A stretch of 64,000 nt of DNA from Bacteroidales bacterium. GTDB taxonomy: Bacteria; Bacteroidota; Bacteroidia; Bacteroidales; UBA932. The notes under the pieces were generated by a model. The model worked only from the letters and a program-made list of their open reading frames with translations. It had not been told where the DNA came from and did no database searches. Location of the stretch: the NCBI GenBank assembly GCA_017459075.1, contig JAFUDQ010000012.1:85910-149909 (forward strand), written 5' to 3'. Numbering within the stretch: the first letter of the stretch is position 1; each line of letters opens with the position of its first letter. Positions 34,758 to 43,697 of the stretch are shown piece by piece. The translations under genes and the position numbers were made by a program.

Positions 34758-37700
34758 ATGGCAAACATTCAACCACTAATATTAAAATCTATGAATGAAG
34801 TTCATGTAATGAGAGGTACTCGCCTTGGCAAGTACCTGGCATGCGCCTTTGCAGCAGCCGCATTCCTGTGCGTCCCTGCATTCGGTGCTTCCGGCTCTAT
34901 GTCGGATTCAGAAGTTCAGGCACAGCAGCAGCGTAAAGCCGCTACCGGTTTTGTCGTAGACAAGAACGGTGAAAGCATCGTTGGTGCAGGTGTCGTAGTA
35001 AAGGGAACCAATAATGGTGGTGTCACCAATATTGACGGTTCCTTCTCTGTTGCGAACGTTGCAGAGGGAGCAGTTCTCCAGATTTCCTCCATCGGCTACA
35101 AGACCGCCGAGGTAGTTTGGAACGGCCAGCCTGTAAACGTTGTTCTTGAGGATGACTCAACACTGCTTGACGAAGCAGTTGTCGTAGGTTTCGGTACCCA
35201 GAAGAAGGCAAACCTTACAGGTGCCGTTTCTGCTGTTGACGTAGAGAAGACTTTCGCAGGAAAGCCTGTTACTGATGTTGCAAAAGGCCTTCAGGGTGTT
35301 GTTCCCGGTCTCACCATTACTTACAACACCAACGACCTTGACGCATCCCCTACCATGAAGATTCGTGGTACCGGTTCTGTTAACGGTGACAACAAGCCTC
35401 TTATCCTCTTGGACGGCGTTGAAATTCCGGACCTTTCCTTCGTAAACCCGGACAACATCAAGAACATCTCCGTACTTAAGGATGCCGCATCTTCATCAAT
35501 CTACGGTTCACGTGCTGCATGGGGCGTTGTCCTCATCACAACCAAGGACGGTTCCGGCGCAAAAGACCGCGTAAGCATCACCTACTCCAACAACTTCTCC
35601 TGGAACCAGCCTATGGCTCTTCCTAAGTTCATCACCGACGAGAAAGGTATTCTCGCCCAGCTTGAGGAAGGTATTATCGCCCAGAGGAACGTAGACGGTA
35701 CCCGTATCGAAGCCTTCGGTATGTACTATGACACCATTGGCGACGGTATCAAGAATTGGTTTGCAAACTACAAGAGCAATCTCAGCAACCCCGTTTACAC
35801 TTACGGCGAGGACTATGAGTTCATCAACGGTACTCCTTATTATTATAGGGTATCCGATCCTAACAAGGAACTGTTCCAGACCTCTTTCAGCCAGACCCAT
35901 AACATCGGCATCAATGGAAACAGTGGCAAGACCAACTTCAACATCAGCCTTGGCTACACCAAGAACAATGGTACCCTTAAGGCAGCTGAAGTTAATGATG
36001 TTAAGCGTTACAACGTAAACCTTTCCACCAACTCACAGGTTAAAGACTGGCTGAATATTGGTACCAAGGTTATGTACGTAGAAAAAGAGTACAGGTATCC
36101 TTACGGCTACGAGGCCAGTAACGGTGCAATGGGTCTTCTTTATTACACCCAGCGTTTCCCTGCATTCTTCCCCTTCGGTATTTCTGACGGTGGTCCCAAG
36201 GACGCAGCCGGCAATCTTACCGATTCACGCGCTGCAACCGGCGAAGGCCTCTACTTCCGTCACGGTAACGGCTGGCTCGTAGGCGAGGCAATCTGCGGTT
36301 CAAAGGACAAATACATTTCCCTTGGCGGCAACCTCAAGATTAACATCGCCCCCGGCCTCACCTTCTACGGTGACTACACAAGAGGACGCTACGACTACGA
36401 GAACCGTTCTATCCGCCAGCCTGTCTATGTTGCAAACTGGAGCTATCCTTCACGCGCAGCCATGACAACTGCAAACTTCCTTTCAAGGATTTTCGTAAGC
36501 CGTATTACCGACACCTACAATGCATACTTCGACTATCTCTTCGACATAGAGAAAGATCATCACTTTGCAGTTAAGCTTGGTGCCAACGCTGAAAAGCTTC
36601 ACTATGACAACCAGAGCCTGACCACCAACGGTGTTCAGAACACTGACATCCAGACCCTTAACCTTACCGACGGCAAAGATGCAGCTTCTGTAAGCGAGGC
36701 TCTCCGTCACAGATCTACCGCCGGTTTCTTCGGCCGTGTAAACTATAACTACAAGGACAAATATCTCCTTGAGCTCAATGGTCGTTACGATGGTTCCTCA
36801 ACCTTCCGTCCCGGCAAACAGTGGGCATTCTTCGCTTCAGGTTCAGCCGGTTACAAGATTTCCGAAGAGGAATTCTGGGCTCCCATCAAACCTTACGTTC
36901 CTACCTTCAAGCTTCGCGGTTCTTACGGTTCTGTAGGTAACCAGGCTCTTTCAAGCTGGTATCCTTACATCGCTACCATGAGCACCACCACTGTTAACTG
37001 GCAGGGCGCAGACGGCAATAAGAAGAGCTCCGTTACCACTCCGGCCGCAGTCAACTCTAACATGACATGGGAGAAGATTCGTACCCTTGACTTAGGTTTT
37101 GACGCCGGCTTCCTCAACAACGAACTTACCGCAAGCTTCGACTGGTTCAGACGTGAAAACGTTGGTATGCTTGTAGCAGGTAACGAGATTATCCGTTACG
37201 TAGGTATTGCTTCCGCTCCTCTTGAGAACGGTGGTAACATGCGTACAACAGGTTGGGAAATCCAGTTGGACTACAACCACGCATTCAACAAGGATGCTGC
37301 CATCTACGCAACCTTCACCCTTGCAGATTCCCAGAGCAAGATTTCTAAGTGGAACAACACCACCGGTGCTCTCCAGAGCTGGTATGAAGGCAAGATCGTA
37401 GGCGAAATCTGGGGCTTCACCACAGACCGCTATTTCACATCTGCAGACGATGTAAACGCTTCTCCTGACCAGAGCAAACTCGCTACAGGTTCATTCAGGT
37501 ACACCGCAGGTGACATCAAGTATAAAGACCTCAACGGAGACAATGCTATCGACTCCGGTAAGGGTACCATCGATGATCACGGTGACCTCAAGCGTATTGG
37601 TAACGCACTTCCGAGATTTGAGTATTCACTCCGTCTTGGCGGCGTATACAAGGGCTTCGATGCAGAAGTACTCATCCAGGGCGTAGGCAAACGTGACATG

Positions 37701-38165
37701 TGGACAACAAGTACCTTGTTCCTCCCTCATACCGCAGGCGCACAGATGAACATCTTCGAAAACCAGCTTGACTACTGGACAGAGGACAACCAGAACGCTA
37801 AGTTCCCTCGTCCTTACATCAACTCTGCATATGGTTCACTCCCCGGTCTGCCCAGCAACTCCGGCTGCAACAACTTTGCACCTCAGACCAAGTATCTGAA
37901 CAACCTGGCTTACCTCAGGATCAAGAACCTCACTCTTGGTTACACTCTTCCCCAGAACCTTACACAAAAGGTTTCTATCGACAAGGTACGCGTTTACTTC
38001 AGCGTACAGAATCTTCTCACTCTCGACCACATTGATGGCGTAATGGATCCTGAACTGACCGGTGGTTGGTCTTCATCATTCGTTGACGGCGTAGATATGC
38101 GCTATGCCGGTAGGGCCGTACCTTTCAACCGTCAGTGGACCTGTGGTGTGCAAATCTCATTCTAG
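34758..38165 (+). CDS. SusC/RagA-family TonB-linked outer-membrane transporter (second pair)
   Basis: 1135 residues from this start. ATG 34791 (MNEVHVMRG) and ATG 34809 (MRGTRLGKYLACAF) are also possible; the signal peptide is the hydrophobic run CAFAAAAFLCVPAFG either way, and a TTG start at 34722 overlaps the promoter. Carboxypeptidase-regulatory domain (AATGFVVDKNGESIVGAGVV, GVTNIDGSFSV), SusC signature (DEAVVVGFGTQKKANLTGAV), plug (VAKGLQGVVPGLTITYNT, TMKIRGTGSVNGDNKPLILL, VLKDAASSSIYGSRAAWGVV), then the barrel ending TCGVQISF. Being divergent from, and different in sequence to, the other SusC, it likely has a different substrate. It is followed by its SusD and a CotH protein. Confidence 0.95.
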   Translation: MANIQPLILKSMNEVHVMRGTRLGKYLACAFAAAAFLCVPAFGASGSMSDSEVQAQQQRKAATGFVVDKNGESIVGAGVVVKGTNNGGVTNIDGSFSVANVAEGAVLQISSIGYKTAEVVWNGQPVNVVLEDDSTLLDEAVVVGFGTQKKANLTGAVSAVDVEKTFAGKPVTDVAKGLQGVVPGLTITYNTNDLDASPTMKIRGTGSVNGDNKPLILLDGVEIPDLSFVNPDNIKNISVLKDAASSSIYGSRAAWGVVLITTKDGSGAKDRVSITYSNNFSWNQPMALPKFITDEKGILAQLEEGIIAQRNVDGTRIEAFGMYYDTIGDGIKNWFANYKSNLSNPVYTYGEDYEFINGTPYYYRVSDPNKELFQTSFSQTHNIGINGNSGKTNFNISLGYTKNNGTLKAAEVNDVKRYNVNLSTNSQVKDWLNIGTKVMYVEKEYRYPYGYEASNGAMGLLYYTQRFPAFFPFGISDGGPKDAAGNLTDSRAATGEGLYFRHGNGWLVGEAICGSKDKYISLGGNLKINIAPGLTFYGDYTRGRYDYENRSIRQPVYVANWSYPSRAAMTTANFLSRIFVSRITDTYNAYFDYLFDIEKDHHFAVKLGANAEKLHYDNQSLTTNGVQNTDIQTLNLTDGKDAASVSEALRHRSTAGFFGRVNYNYKDKYLLELNGRYDGSSTFRPGKQWAFFASGSAGYKISEEEFWAPIKPYVPTFKLRGSYGSVGNQALSSWYPYIATMSTTTVNWQGADGNKKSSVTTPAAVNSNMTWEKIRTLDLGFDAGFLNNELTASFDWFRRENVGMLVAGNEIIRYVGIASAPLENGGNMRTTGWEIQLDYNHAFNKDAAIYATFTLADSQSKISKWNNTTGALQSWYEGKIVGEIWGFTTDRYFTSADDVNASPDQSKLATGSFRYTAGDIKYKDLNGDNAIDSGKGTIDDHGDLKRIGNALPRFEYSLRLGGVYKGFDAEVLIQGVGKRDMWTTSTLFLPHTAGAQMNIFENQLDYWTEDNQNAKFPRPYINSAYGSLPGLPSNSGCNNFAPQTKYLNNLAYLRIKNLTLGYTLPQNLTQKVSIDKVRVYFSVQNLLTLDHIDGVMDPELTGGWSSSFVDGVDMRYAGRAVPFNRQWTCGVQISF

Positions 38166-38194
38166 TTTAAATGAACAAGATAATTGCAGAAAGT

Positions 38195-39964
38195 ATGAAA
38201 AAGAAATTATACACTCTTGCTATTGCTGCCCTCTCAGTATTCGGTCTTAGCAGCTGCGATGACTTTTTGGATCTGAAACCTATGGACAGCAACTCCGATG
38301 CCACCAACTGGACTTCCGTAGCGTCCCTCGAAACTTACTCTTGGAAGTTTTACGGCTACCTTAGCGAGCTCAGCTACGGCAGCGGTTGGACACGTGGCCA
38401 GTATCATTCAGAAGAGCTGTGCGACGACTATTCTACAGAGACATTCTCTGAATTCACAAAGAATGTTCCCAACTCTTCAGGCGTTTGGAATACCAACTAT
38501 GACAGAATCCGCGAGGCTAACATTCTCCTTAACAGGGTTGACAGGGTTCCCGGAATTTCCGAGGCTGATGCAAACCACTGGAAAGGCGTAGCACGCTTCT
38601 TCCGCGCCCTCTATCATTTCAACCTTGTCAAGACTTACGGCGATGTCGTTTGGATTGACGACGAGATTGATTTCTCCAAAGAGGAGAACGTGAAACGTTC
38701 ACGTGATTCACGTATTACCGTTGTTGACAACATCGTTGCAGACCTCCAGTTTGCAGCCGACAACTGCTATGCTCCCGCAAAGGCTGGCGTCAACACAGTA
38801 AATAACATGGTTGCTAACGCTCTCCTTTCACGCGTAGCCCTCTTTGAGGCTGCATGGGAGAAGTATCACAATGTAAGTGGCGGTCATCCCGAGACCTTCT
38901 ACAACGCTGCAAAGACTGCTGCAAAGAAGGTTATCGACAGCGGCAACTATGAGATTGGCAACGACTACAAGAACATGTACACCTCCCTTTCCCTCGCTGG
39001 CAACAAGGAAGTTCTTCTTTACAAGATTTACACCCTTGCTAACGTAAACGGTGGAAAGATTACTGAGGCTCATGCCCAGTATGGATGGGTTGACTCTTCA
39101 ACTCCTACATGGGGTCTTACCAAGAGCGCAATGGAGAACTATACAAACGCTGACGGTATTCCCGTTCACATGTATGCTTACTCCGATGCAAGCATGAACG
39201 ATGTATTCAGCAACAGGGACGCTCGTCTTACTGCTACTGTTTACGATCAGATTCTCCCTATTTCTGAGACTGCATGGGATTACGGTATCATCTCTACAAC
39301 TGGTTACTGGACATTCAAGTTCCTCCCTCTTGAGAGAAGGGCACAGATGGAGGCCAACAACAGCTGGAACGCTCCTTCAAATGATACTGACGGTCCTATC
39401 TTCCAGTATTCAGAGGTTCTTCTTAACTATGCCGAGGCTTGCGCCGAGCTTGGACAGATTACCCAGAACGATCTTGATTTTTCTGTTAACAAGCTCCGTA
39501 CAAATCACGGACATATTCCTGCTCTTACCCTTGCCGGAACAACAGGTTGCTCTGTTGGCGGAACTACCATTACCAAGGATGCACACGATCCCGCAGCTAA
39601 TGTTCTCCTTCAGGAGATTCGCCGCGAGCGCCGCAGCGAGCTCATGTGCGACGGCTTCCGTCACGCTGACCTCATGAGGTGGGCTCTTGGAAAGAACCTT
39701 GATACCAAGGAGAATCCCGATGGTTATCTTGGTGCTTCTGTAACCGCTCTTCAGGAGTATGCAGGTAAAGTTTCCGCATCTTGGAGCACAGTTCAGAATA
39801 AGAACTTCTTCCTTAATGGCTACAAGTCCCCTTATAACACTTCAGCTGTTAACGCAGGTGGTACTACCGTAGACCGTACATGGAATGACAAGTATTATCT
39901 TGAGCCTATTCCTGCCGGACAGATTCTCCTTGACGAGAACCTTGGCCAGAACCCTGGTTGGTAA
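38195..39964 (+). CDS. SusD/RagB-family nutrient-binding lipoprotein (second pair)
   Basis: 589-residue surface lipoprotein. From ATG 38195 the signal is MKKKLYTLAIAALSVFGLSSC, with Cys at position 21; an upstream in-frame ATG at 38171, 6 nt after the susC stop, would add eight residues and cannot be excluded. Classical SusD blocks: CDDFLDLKP, EANILLNRVDRVPG, WKGVARFFRALYHFNLVKTY, the late YSEVLLNYAEACAELGQIT and LLQEIRRERRSELMCDGFRH, and the C-terminal KYYLEPIPAGQILLDENLGQ. It works as the substrate-capturing lid of the SusC transporter upstream. Closed by a terminator at 39986. Confidence 0.94.
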   Translation: MKKKLYTLAIAALSVFGLSSCDDFLDLKPMDSNSDATNWTSVASLETYSWKFYGYLSELSYGSGWTRGQYHSEELCDDYSTETFSEFTKNVPNSSGVWNTNYDRIREANILLNRVDRVPGISEADANHWKGVARFFRALYHFNLVKTYGDVVWIDDEIDFSKEENVKRSRDSRITVVDNIVADLQFAADNCYAPAKAGVNTVNNMVANALLSRVALFEAAWEKYHNVSGGHPETFYNAAKTAAKKVIDSGNYEIGNDYKNMYTSLSLAGNKEVLLYKIYTLANVNGGKITEAHAQYGWVDSSTPTWGLTKSAMENYTNADGIPVHMYAYSDASMNDVFSNRDARLTATVYDQILPISETAWDYGIISTTGYWTFKFLPLERRAQMEANNSWNAPSNDTDGPIFQYSEVLLNYAEACAELGQITQNDLDFSVNKLRTNHGHIPALTLAGTTGCSVGGTTITKDAHDPAANVLLQEIRRERRSELMCDGFRHADLMRWALGKNLDTKENPDGYLGASVTALQEYAGKVSASWSTVQNKNFFLNGYKSPYNTSAVNAGGTTVDRTWNDKYYLEPIPAGQILLDENLGQNPGW

Positions 39965-39985
39965 TAGTCTTTACTACTGATATTT

Positions 39986-40014
39986 GGCGGCTCCACTACG
40001 GGGCCGCCTTTTTT
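39986..40014 (+). terminator. rho-independent terminator after the second SusCD pair
   Basis: GGCGGCTCC (39986-39994) pairs with GGGGCCGCC (40000-40008), one G-T pair, followed by six T. Confidence 0.85.
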
Positions 40015-40028
40015 GTTATTATTTTTAT

Positions 40029-40036
40029 TATCTTTG
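40029..40036 (+). promoter_or_regulatory. -7 element of the CotH gene (possibly leaderless)
   Basis: TATCTTTG ends 7 nt before the ATG at 40044, so the transcript would begin on or within a base or two of the start codon. Confidence 0.45.
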
Positions 40037-40043
40037 CTGCCCT

Positions 40044-41942
40044 ATGAAGCATCGACATATAATATATGGTATAATGGCGGCGGTGGCAATGGCTCTGCTG
40101 TGGGCCTGCAGCAGCAAAGACGACTCGGAGCCGGAGACGCCCCCGCAACAGGAGCAGCAGACGGAACTGCGGCTTGCCCTTACCGCAAAATATATTTACC
40201 AGGGGCCGTCATGGAACCTTTCCAAGAGCGTAAGGTATTACAGCGGGCCGGGAGTTGGCAGCGTATTGACCTACGGGACTGACGGACGCTACGCTAACGG
40301 CACCATCAAGGAAACCGCGAATGCCAGCCACACCGTTGTATCCCCGGATATACAGGCTAATTACAACGGCTCTTACATTGCCTTTTCTTTCCCGGACAAA
40401 CAGAAGGCCCAGGCGGGAATTGTGCCGAACGATATTGCATTCTCTTTGGGTACGGGAACGGGTAGAAGCGTCATAATGCAGCCCCTTTTCAGCTGCCTGC
40501 TGCTAAACTTTGCAAGGGATGACGTAAAGTCTGTCACCCTTAAGACAGCAGATGGCGAATACATCCACAGCAGGGTTAGATTCTATACCAGCGACCTTCA
40601 TGCAGAAGGGCTGGACACACGCCGTGAAATAAGCATGGAAGCGGCCCAGGGCGGCCTTGAAGCCGGAAAAGACTGGGTAATGGTGCTTCCCCCTGTGAGT
40701 CTTGAAAAAGGCTTCACCCTTACTGTGGTAACGGCTGAAAAGAGCTATGACTTTGTTTATGAAAATGCCCTTAAGCTTGGCATCGGGGAGTTTTTGCGCA
40801 TAACGGTTCCGGATGAGAAAGAAAAGCCGGAGACTCCGGGGACAGGGCTCAGAACCCTTATCATCAACACTCCCGGCGGACGCAGCATCAGCAGTAAAGA
40901 TAACTGGACGGAGAACTGTTCCGTGATGCTGGTTGACGATAAAGGGAAAATCTATTACGAGAATTCTGAAGTAGCGGTAAAAGGCCGTGGAAATTCCACC
41001 TGGAACTATCCCAAGAAGCCTTACACGCTTAAGCTTCCGTCTAAGGCGGACCTGATAGGAACCGGTGAGGACAAACGCTGGGTGCTTCTTGCGAACTGGA
41101 TGGACAGGACCCTGCTCCGTAACGATGTTGCCTTTGAGATTGCCCGCAGGACAAGGCTTTCATGGACTCCGTCAGGGGAATTCGTAGAAGTTTACCTTAA
41201 CGGAAAACACATTGGTAATTACTGGCTCGGGGAAAAGATTAAGACCGGTAAGTCCCGCCTTACGGCTGACTATCTCATAGAGATGGATACTTATTACGAT
41301 GCTTCTTGGCGTTTCTACAGTTCTTACGGCCGCCGTTACAATGACAACAAGACTGGTATGCCCATTGGAGTGAAGGAGCCGGACGATGATGAAATGACCG
41401 ATGCCCAGTTCCAGACTCTGAAAACTCTTGTGAACGATGCAGAGAAGGCATTGTACACCGGCGGAGACTGGAAGAGCAAGATGAACATGGAGTCTTTCAT
41501 TGACTGGTATCTGGTTCATGAGCTTACGGAGAATGCCGAGCCCAACCATCCCAAGAGCTGCTATTTCCACTTCCGTGACGGGGTTATGTACGCCGGACCG
41601 GTATGGGATTTTGACTGGTACACTTTCCAGCAGAATATCACCTGGCTTGTAATTCCAAAGAGCATTTATTACGAACAGTTCATAAAAGATGCGACTTTCA
41701 AGGCTGCTCTTAAGGCCCGATGGAAGGAGCTCAAGCCTCTGGTTTCCAATATTCCGGACTACATAGATGCCAAGGCGAATGAGATTCGGGCGTCTGAAAA
41801 GCTTAACTGGGCCATGTGGCCTTGTACTTCTTCCGGCGTAAACGGGGATGAGTGGCTGAGTTTTGACAGCGCTATTTCCCGGATGAAGACGGCCTTCAGG
41901 AATCGTCTCACCGCAATGGACACTGCCATTTCCGCTTTATAA
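40044..41942 (+). CDS. CotH-kinase-family lipoprotein with fimbrillin-like N-terminal region
   Basis: 632-residue lipoprotein (signal ending LWACSSKDD). The N-terminal part (about 40-250) reads like a fimbrillin/beta-sandwich module (LRLALTAKYIYQGPSW, VVSPDIQANYNGSYIAF). The C-terminal CotH domain (about 270-600) has the family blocks VAVKGRGNSTWNYPKKPYTL, RWVLLANWMDRTLLRNDVAF, VYLNGKHIGNYWLGEKIK, DWYLVHELTEN and the metal-site motif GPVWDFDW near 514. CotH proteins of spore formers are protein kinases; in Bacteroidetes the role of surface CotH lipoproteins is not established. Its position right after SusCD suggests it acts on the same substrate, but a separate terminator and promoter mean it is not strictly in that operon. 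I start at ATG 40044, not the 20-codon extension. Confidence 0.87.
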   Translation: MKHRHIIYGIMAAVAMALLWACSSKDDSEPETPPQQEQQTELRLALTAKYIYQGPSWNLSKSVRYYSGPGVGSVLTYGTDGRYANGTIKETANASHTVVSPDIQANYNGSYIAFSFPDKQKAQAGIVPNDIAFSLGTGTGRSVIMQPLFSCLLLNFARDDVKSVTLKTADGEYIHSRVRFYTSDLHAEGLDTRREISMEAAQGGLEAGKDWVMVLPPVSLEKGFTLTVVTAEKSYDFVYENALKLGIGEFLRITVPDEKEKPETPGTGLRTLIINTPGGRSISSKDNWTENCSVMLVDDKGKIYYENSEVAVKGRGNSTWNYPKKPYTLKLPSKADLIGTGEDKRWVLLANWMDRTLLRNDVAFEIARRTRLSWTPSGEFVEVYLNGKHIGNYWLGEKIKTGKSRLTADYLIEMDTYYDASWRFYSSYGRRYNDNKTGMPIGVKEPDDDEMTDAQFQTLKTLVNDAEKALYTGGDWKSKMNMESFIDWYLVHELTENAEPNHPKSCYFHFRDGVMYAGPVWDFDWYTFQQNITWLVIPKSIYYEQFIKDATFKAALKARWKELKPLVSNIPDYIDAKANEIRASEKLNWAMWPCTSSGVNGDEWLSFDSAISRMKTAFRNRLTAMDTAISAL

Positions 41943-41949
41943 GAAACGA

Positions 41950-42117
41950 TAAAAGAATTACCTACATCACTTTCCCTGCCGTCGCCCTTTGGGCGACCCC
42001 TCCCATCGCAAGCGATGGGCCCCTCCCGAAGCGTTGGGAAACGGGGTCCCTGAAAATTTCTAATTTTTGGGGTGAGTACGAGGGTGGCAAAGGCGATGAA
42101 AGTGATATAGGTAATTC
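41950..42117. repeat. palindromic repeat, family A (longest copy)
   Basis: Outer arms AAAGAATTACCTACATCAC (left, from 41952) and its inverted near-copy (right, about 42093-42117, one difference) enclose two perfect hairpins: GTCGCCC/GGGCGAC at 41981-41997 and CCCATCGC/GCGATGGG at 42002-42019. The text ATCACTTTCCCTGCCGTC at 41966 recurs exactly at 54516. With the promoter at 42145 it fills the gap after the CotH gene; no coding sequence is seen. Confidence 0.8.
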
Positions 42118-42144
42118 TTTACCATTGCAAAATATTCAGAATTA

Positions 42145-42175
42145 TTGTGTTATTATTCATAAAATTGTATATTTG
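42145..42175 (+). promoter_or_regulatory. nhaC promoter
   Basis: TTG (42145-42147), 20 bp, TATATTTG (42168-42175). It predicts a leader of about 35 nt to the ATG at 42217. Confidence 0.6.
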
Positions 42176-42216
42176 CGGCCGAATATGCGTTAATTATTAA
42201 TATTTATACAATTTAT

Positions 42217-43653
42217 ATGCAAGTAACAAACGGAAAGGCAAGAGGGCTTATATCGCTGATTCCAATGATTGCATTGGTGGCGATGCTAGCCCTTAACATA
42301 AATATCTTCGGCAGCGATGCCATTTTGGGAGCCAGCCAAGTAGCTCTTCTGGTGGCAGCCGGCCTTGCCGTATGGCTTAGCATGTGGCTCTTCAAAACGC
42401 CTTGGAAGGCCTTTGAGGACGCGATTAAAGGCAACATCGGCGATGTAACGACAGCCATCGTCATACTTCTTCTGATAGGTGCCATATCGGGCACGTGGAT
42501 GGCCAGCGGCATCGTCCCCACCTTCATCTGCTACGGTATAAAAATCATAAGTCCGAAGTTTTTCCTTCTCACCGCATGTCTGCTTTGCGCCCTCATTTCC
42601 GTAATGATTGGCAGCTCGTGGACGACAATCGCAACCATAGGCGTCGCGCTGATGGGAATCGGCAAGGCTGAGGGTTTCAGCGAAGGCCTAATCGCCGGTG
42701 CAATCATCTCCGGGGCCTATTTCGGGGATAAGATTTCACCGCTGTCAGATACTACCGTCATGGCATCGTCGGTCTGCGGAGTGCCGCTATTCGCCCATAT
42801 CAAGAACCTGATGCGCTCCACCGTGCCTTCAATGGTTGTGGCGCTGATTGCATTTACTGTCCTTGGCTTCACCCAGGGTGGCGGTGCCGATGAAAACATT
42901 GTGGGCTATACCGACGTCCTGCAGTCGAAATTCAATATCACCCCGTGGCTGCTTATTGTGCCGATAGTGACCGGTATCATGATTGCCCGCCGTATGCCTG
43001 CAATCATGGTTCTTGGCCTTTCTACGCTGCTGGCAGGCTTTTTTGCCGTTATTTTCCAGGCCGATATCCTTAGGGAAATTGGAGGGAAGATTTGCGCCGG
43101 GCCGGATAACAAGGTTCTTTTTACCGGTCTTATCGAGTCTATATATAATAGTGTAGGGGTGGCAACCGGCAGCGCAGAGGTTGATTCTCTGGTCGCATCG
43201 CGCGGTATGACTGGAATGCTCAATACCGTGTATCTTATTATCTGCGCGATGTGTTTTGGCGGCTGCATGAGGGCTGGAGGTATGATTAAGGCTCTTACGG
43301 CTTCGCTGGTAAGGAGGCTCCGCCACAAATGGTCCGCTGTGGCCGCCACGGTTACTACCGGTACGGCACTTAACGGCATTGTATCTGACCAGTATCTTGC
43401 AATTTTGCTTACATCAAATATTTACAAGGATGTGTATGAGAGCAACAAACTGGATCCTAAGTTGCTGAGCCGAAGCGTGGAAGACAGCGCCACCGTTACC
43501 TCTCCACTCTTCCCTTGGAGCAGTTGCGGAATGACTCAGGCTACCATTCTTGGAGTGCCTACGCTGATGTACCTGCCGTTCTGCTTTTTCAACTACCTGA
43601 GCCCGTTTATGAGTATAATCGTTTCAATTATCAGCCTGAAAAAGCGAAAATAG
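42217..43653 (+). CDS. nhaC: Na+/H+ antiporter, NhaC family
   Basis: 478-residue inner-membrane protein with about 11-12 hydrophobic helices. The NhaC/ion-transporter blocks are ISVMIGSSWTTIATIGVALM, GAIISGAYFGDKISPLSDTT near 165-185, SVEDSATVTSPLFPWSSCG near 415, and several Gly-rich helices. It exchanges sodium for protons across the membrane. An amino-acid/sodium exchanger of the same superfamily (malate/lactate or arginine/ornithine type) is possible, and its position 45 nt before the histidine-degradation genes raises the thought that it handles histidine or a degradation product; the motifs themselves favour NhaC. Own promoter at 42145. Confidence 0.87.
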   Translation: MQVTNGKARGLISLIPMIALVAMLALNINIFGSDAILGASQVALLVAAGLAVWLSMWLFKTPWKAFEDAIKGNIGDVTTAIVILLLIGAISGTWMASGIVPTFICYGIKIISPKFFLLTACLLCALISVMIGSSWTTIATIGVALMGIGKAEGFSEGLIAGAIISGAYFGDKISPLSDTTVMASSVCGVPLFAHIKNLMRSTVPSMVVALIAFTVLGFTQGGGADENIVGYTDVLQSKFNITPWLLIVPIVTGIMIARRMPAIMVLGLSTLLAGFFAVIFQADILREIGGKICAGPDNKVLFTGLIESIYNSVGVATGSAEVDSLVASRGMTGMLNTVYLIICAMCFGGCMRAGGMIKALTASLVRRLRHKWSAVAATVTTGTALNGIVSDQYLAILLTSNIYKDVYESNKLDPKLLSRSVEDSATVTSPLFPWSSCGMTQATILGVPTLMYLPFCFFNYLSPFMSIIVSIISLKKRK

Positions 43654-43697
43654 ACAAAAAATTGTTATCTTAGGGGTCGCATTAAACTTATTCCATA

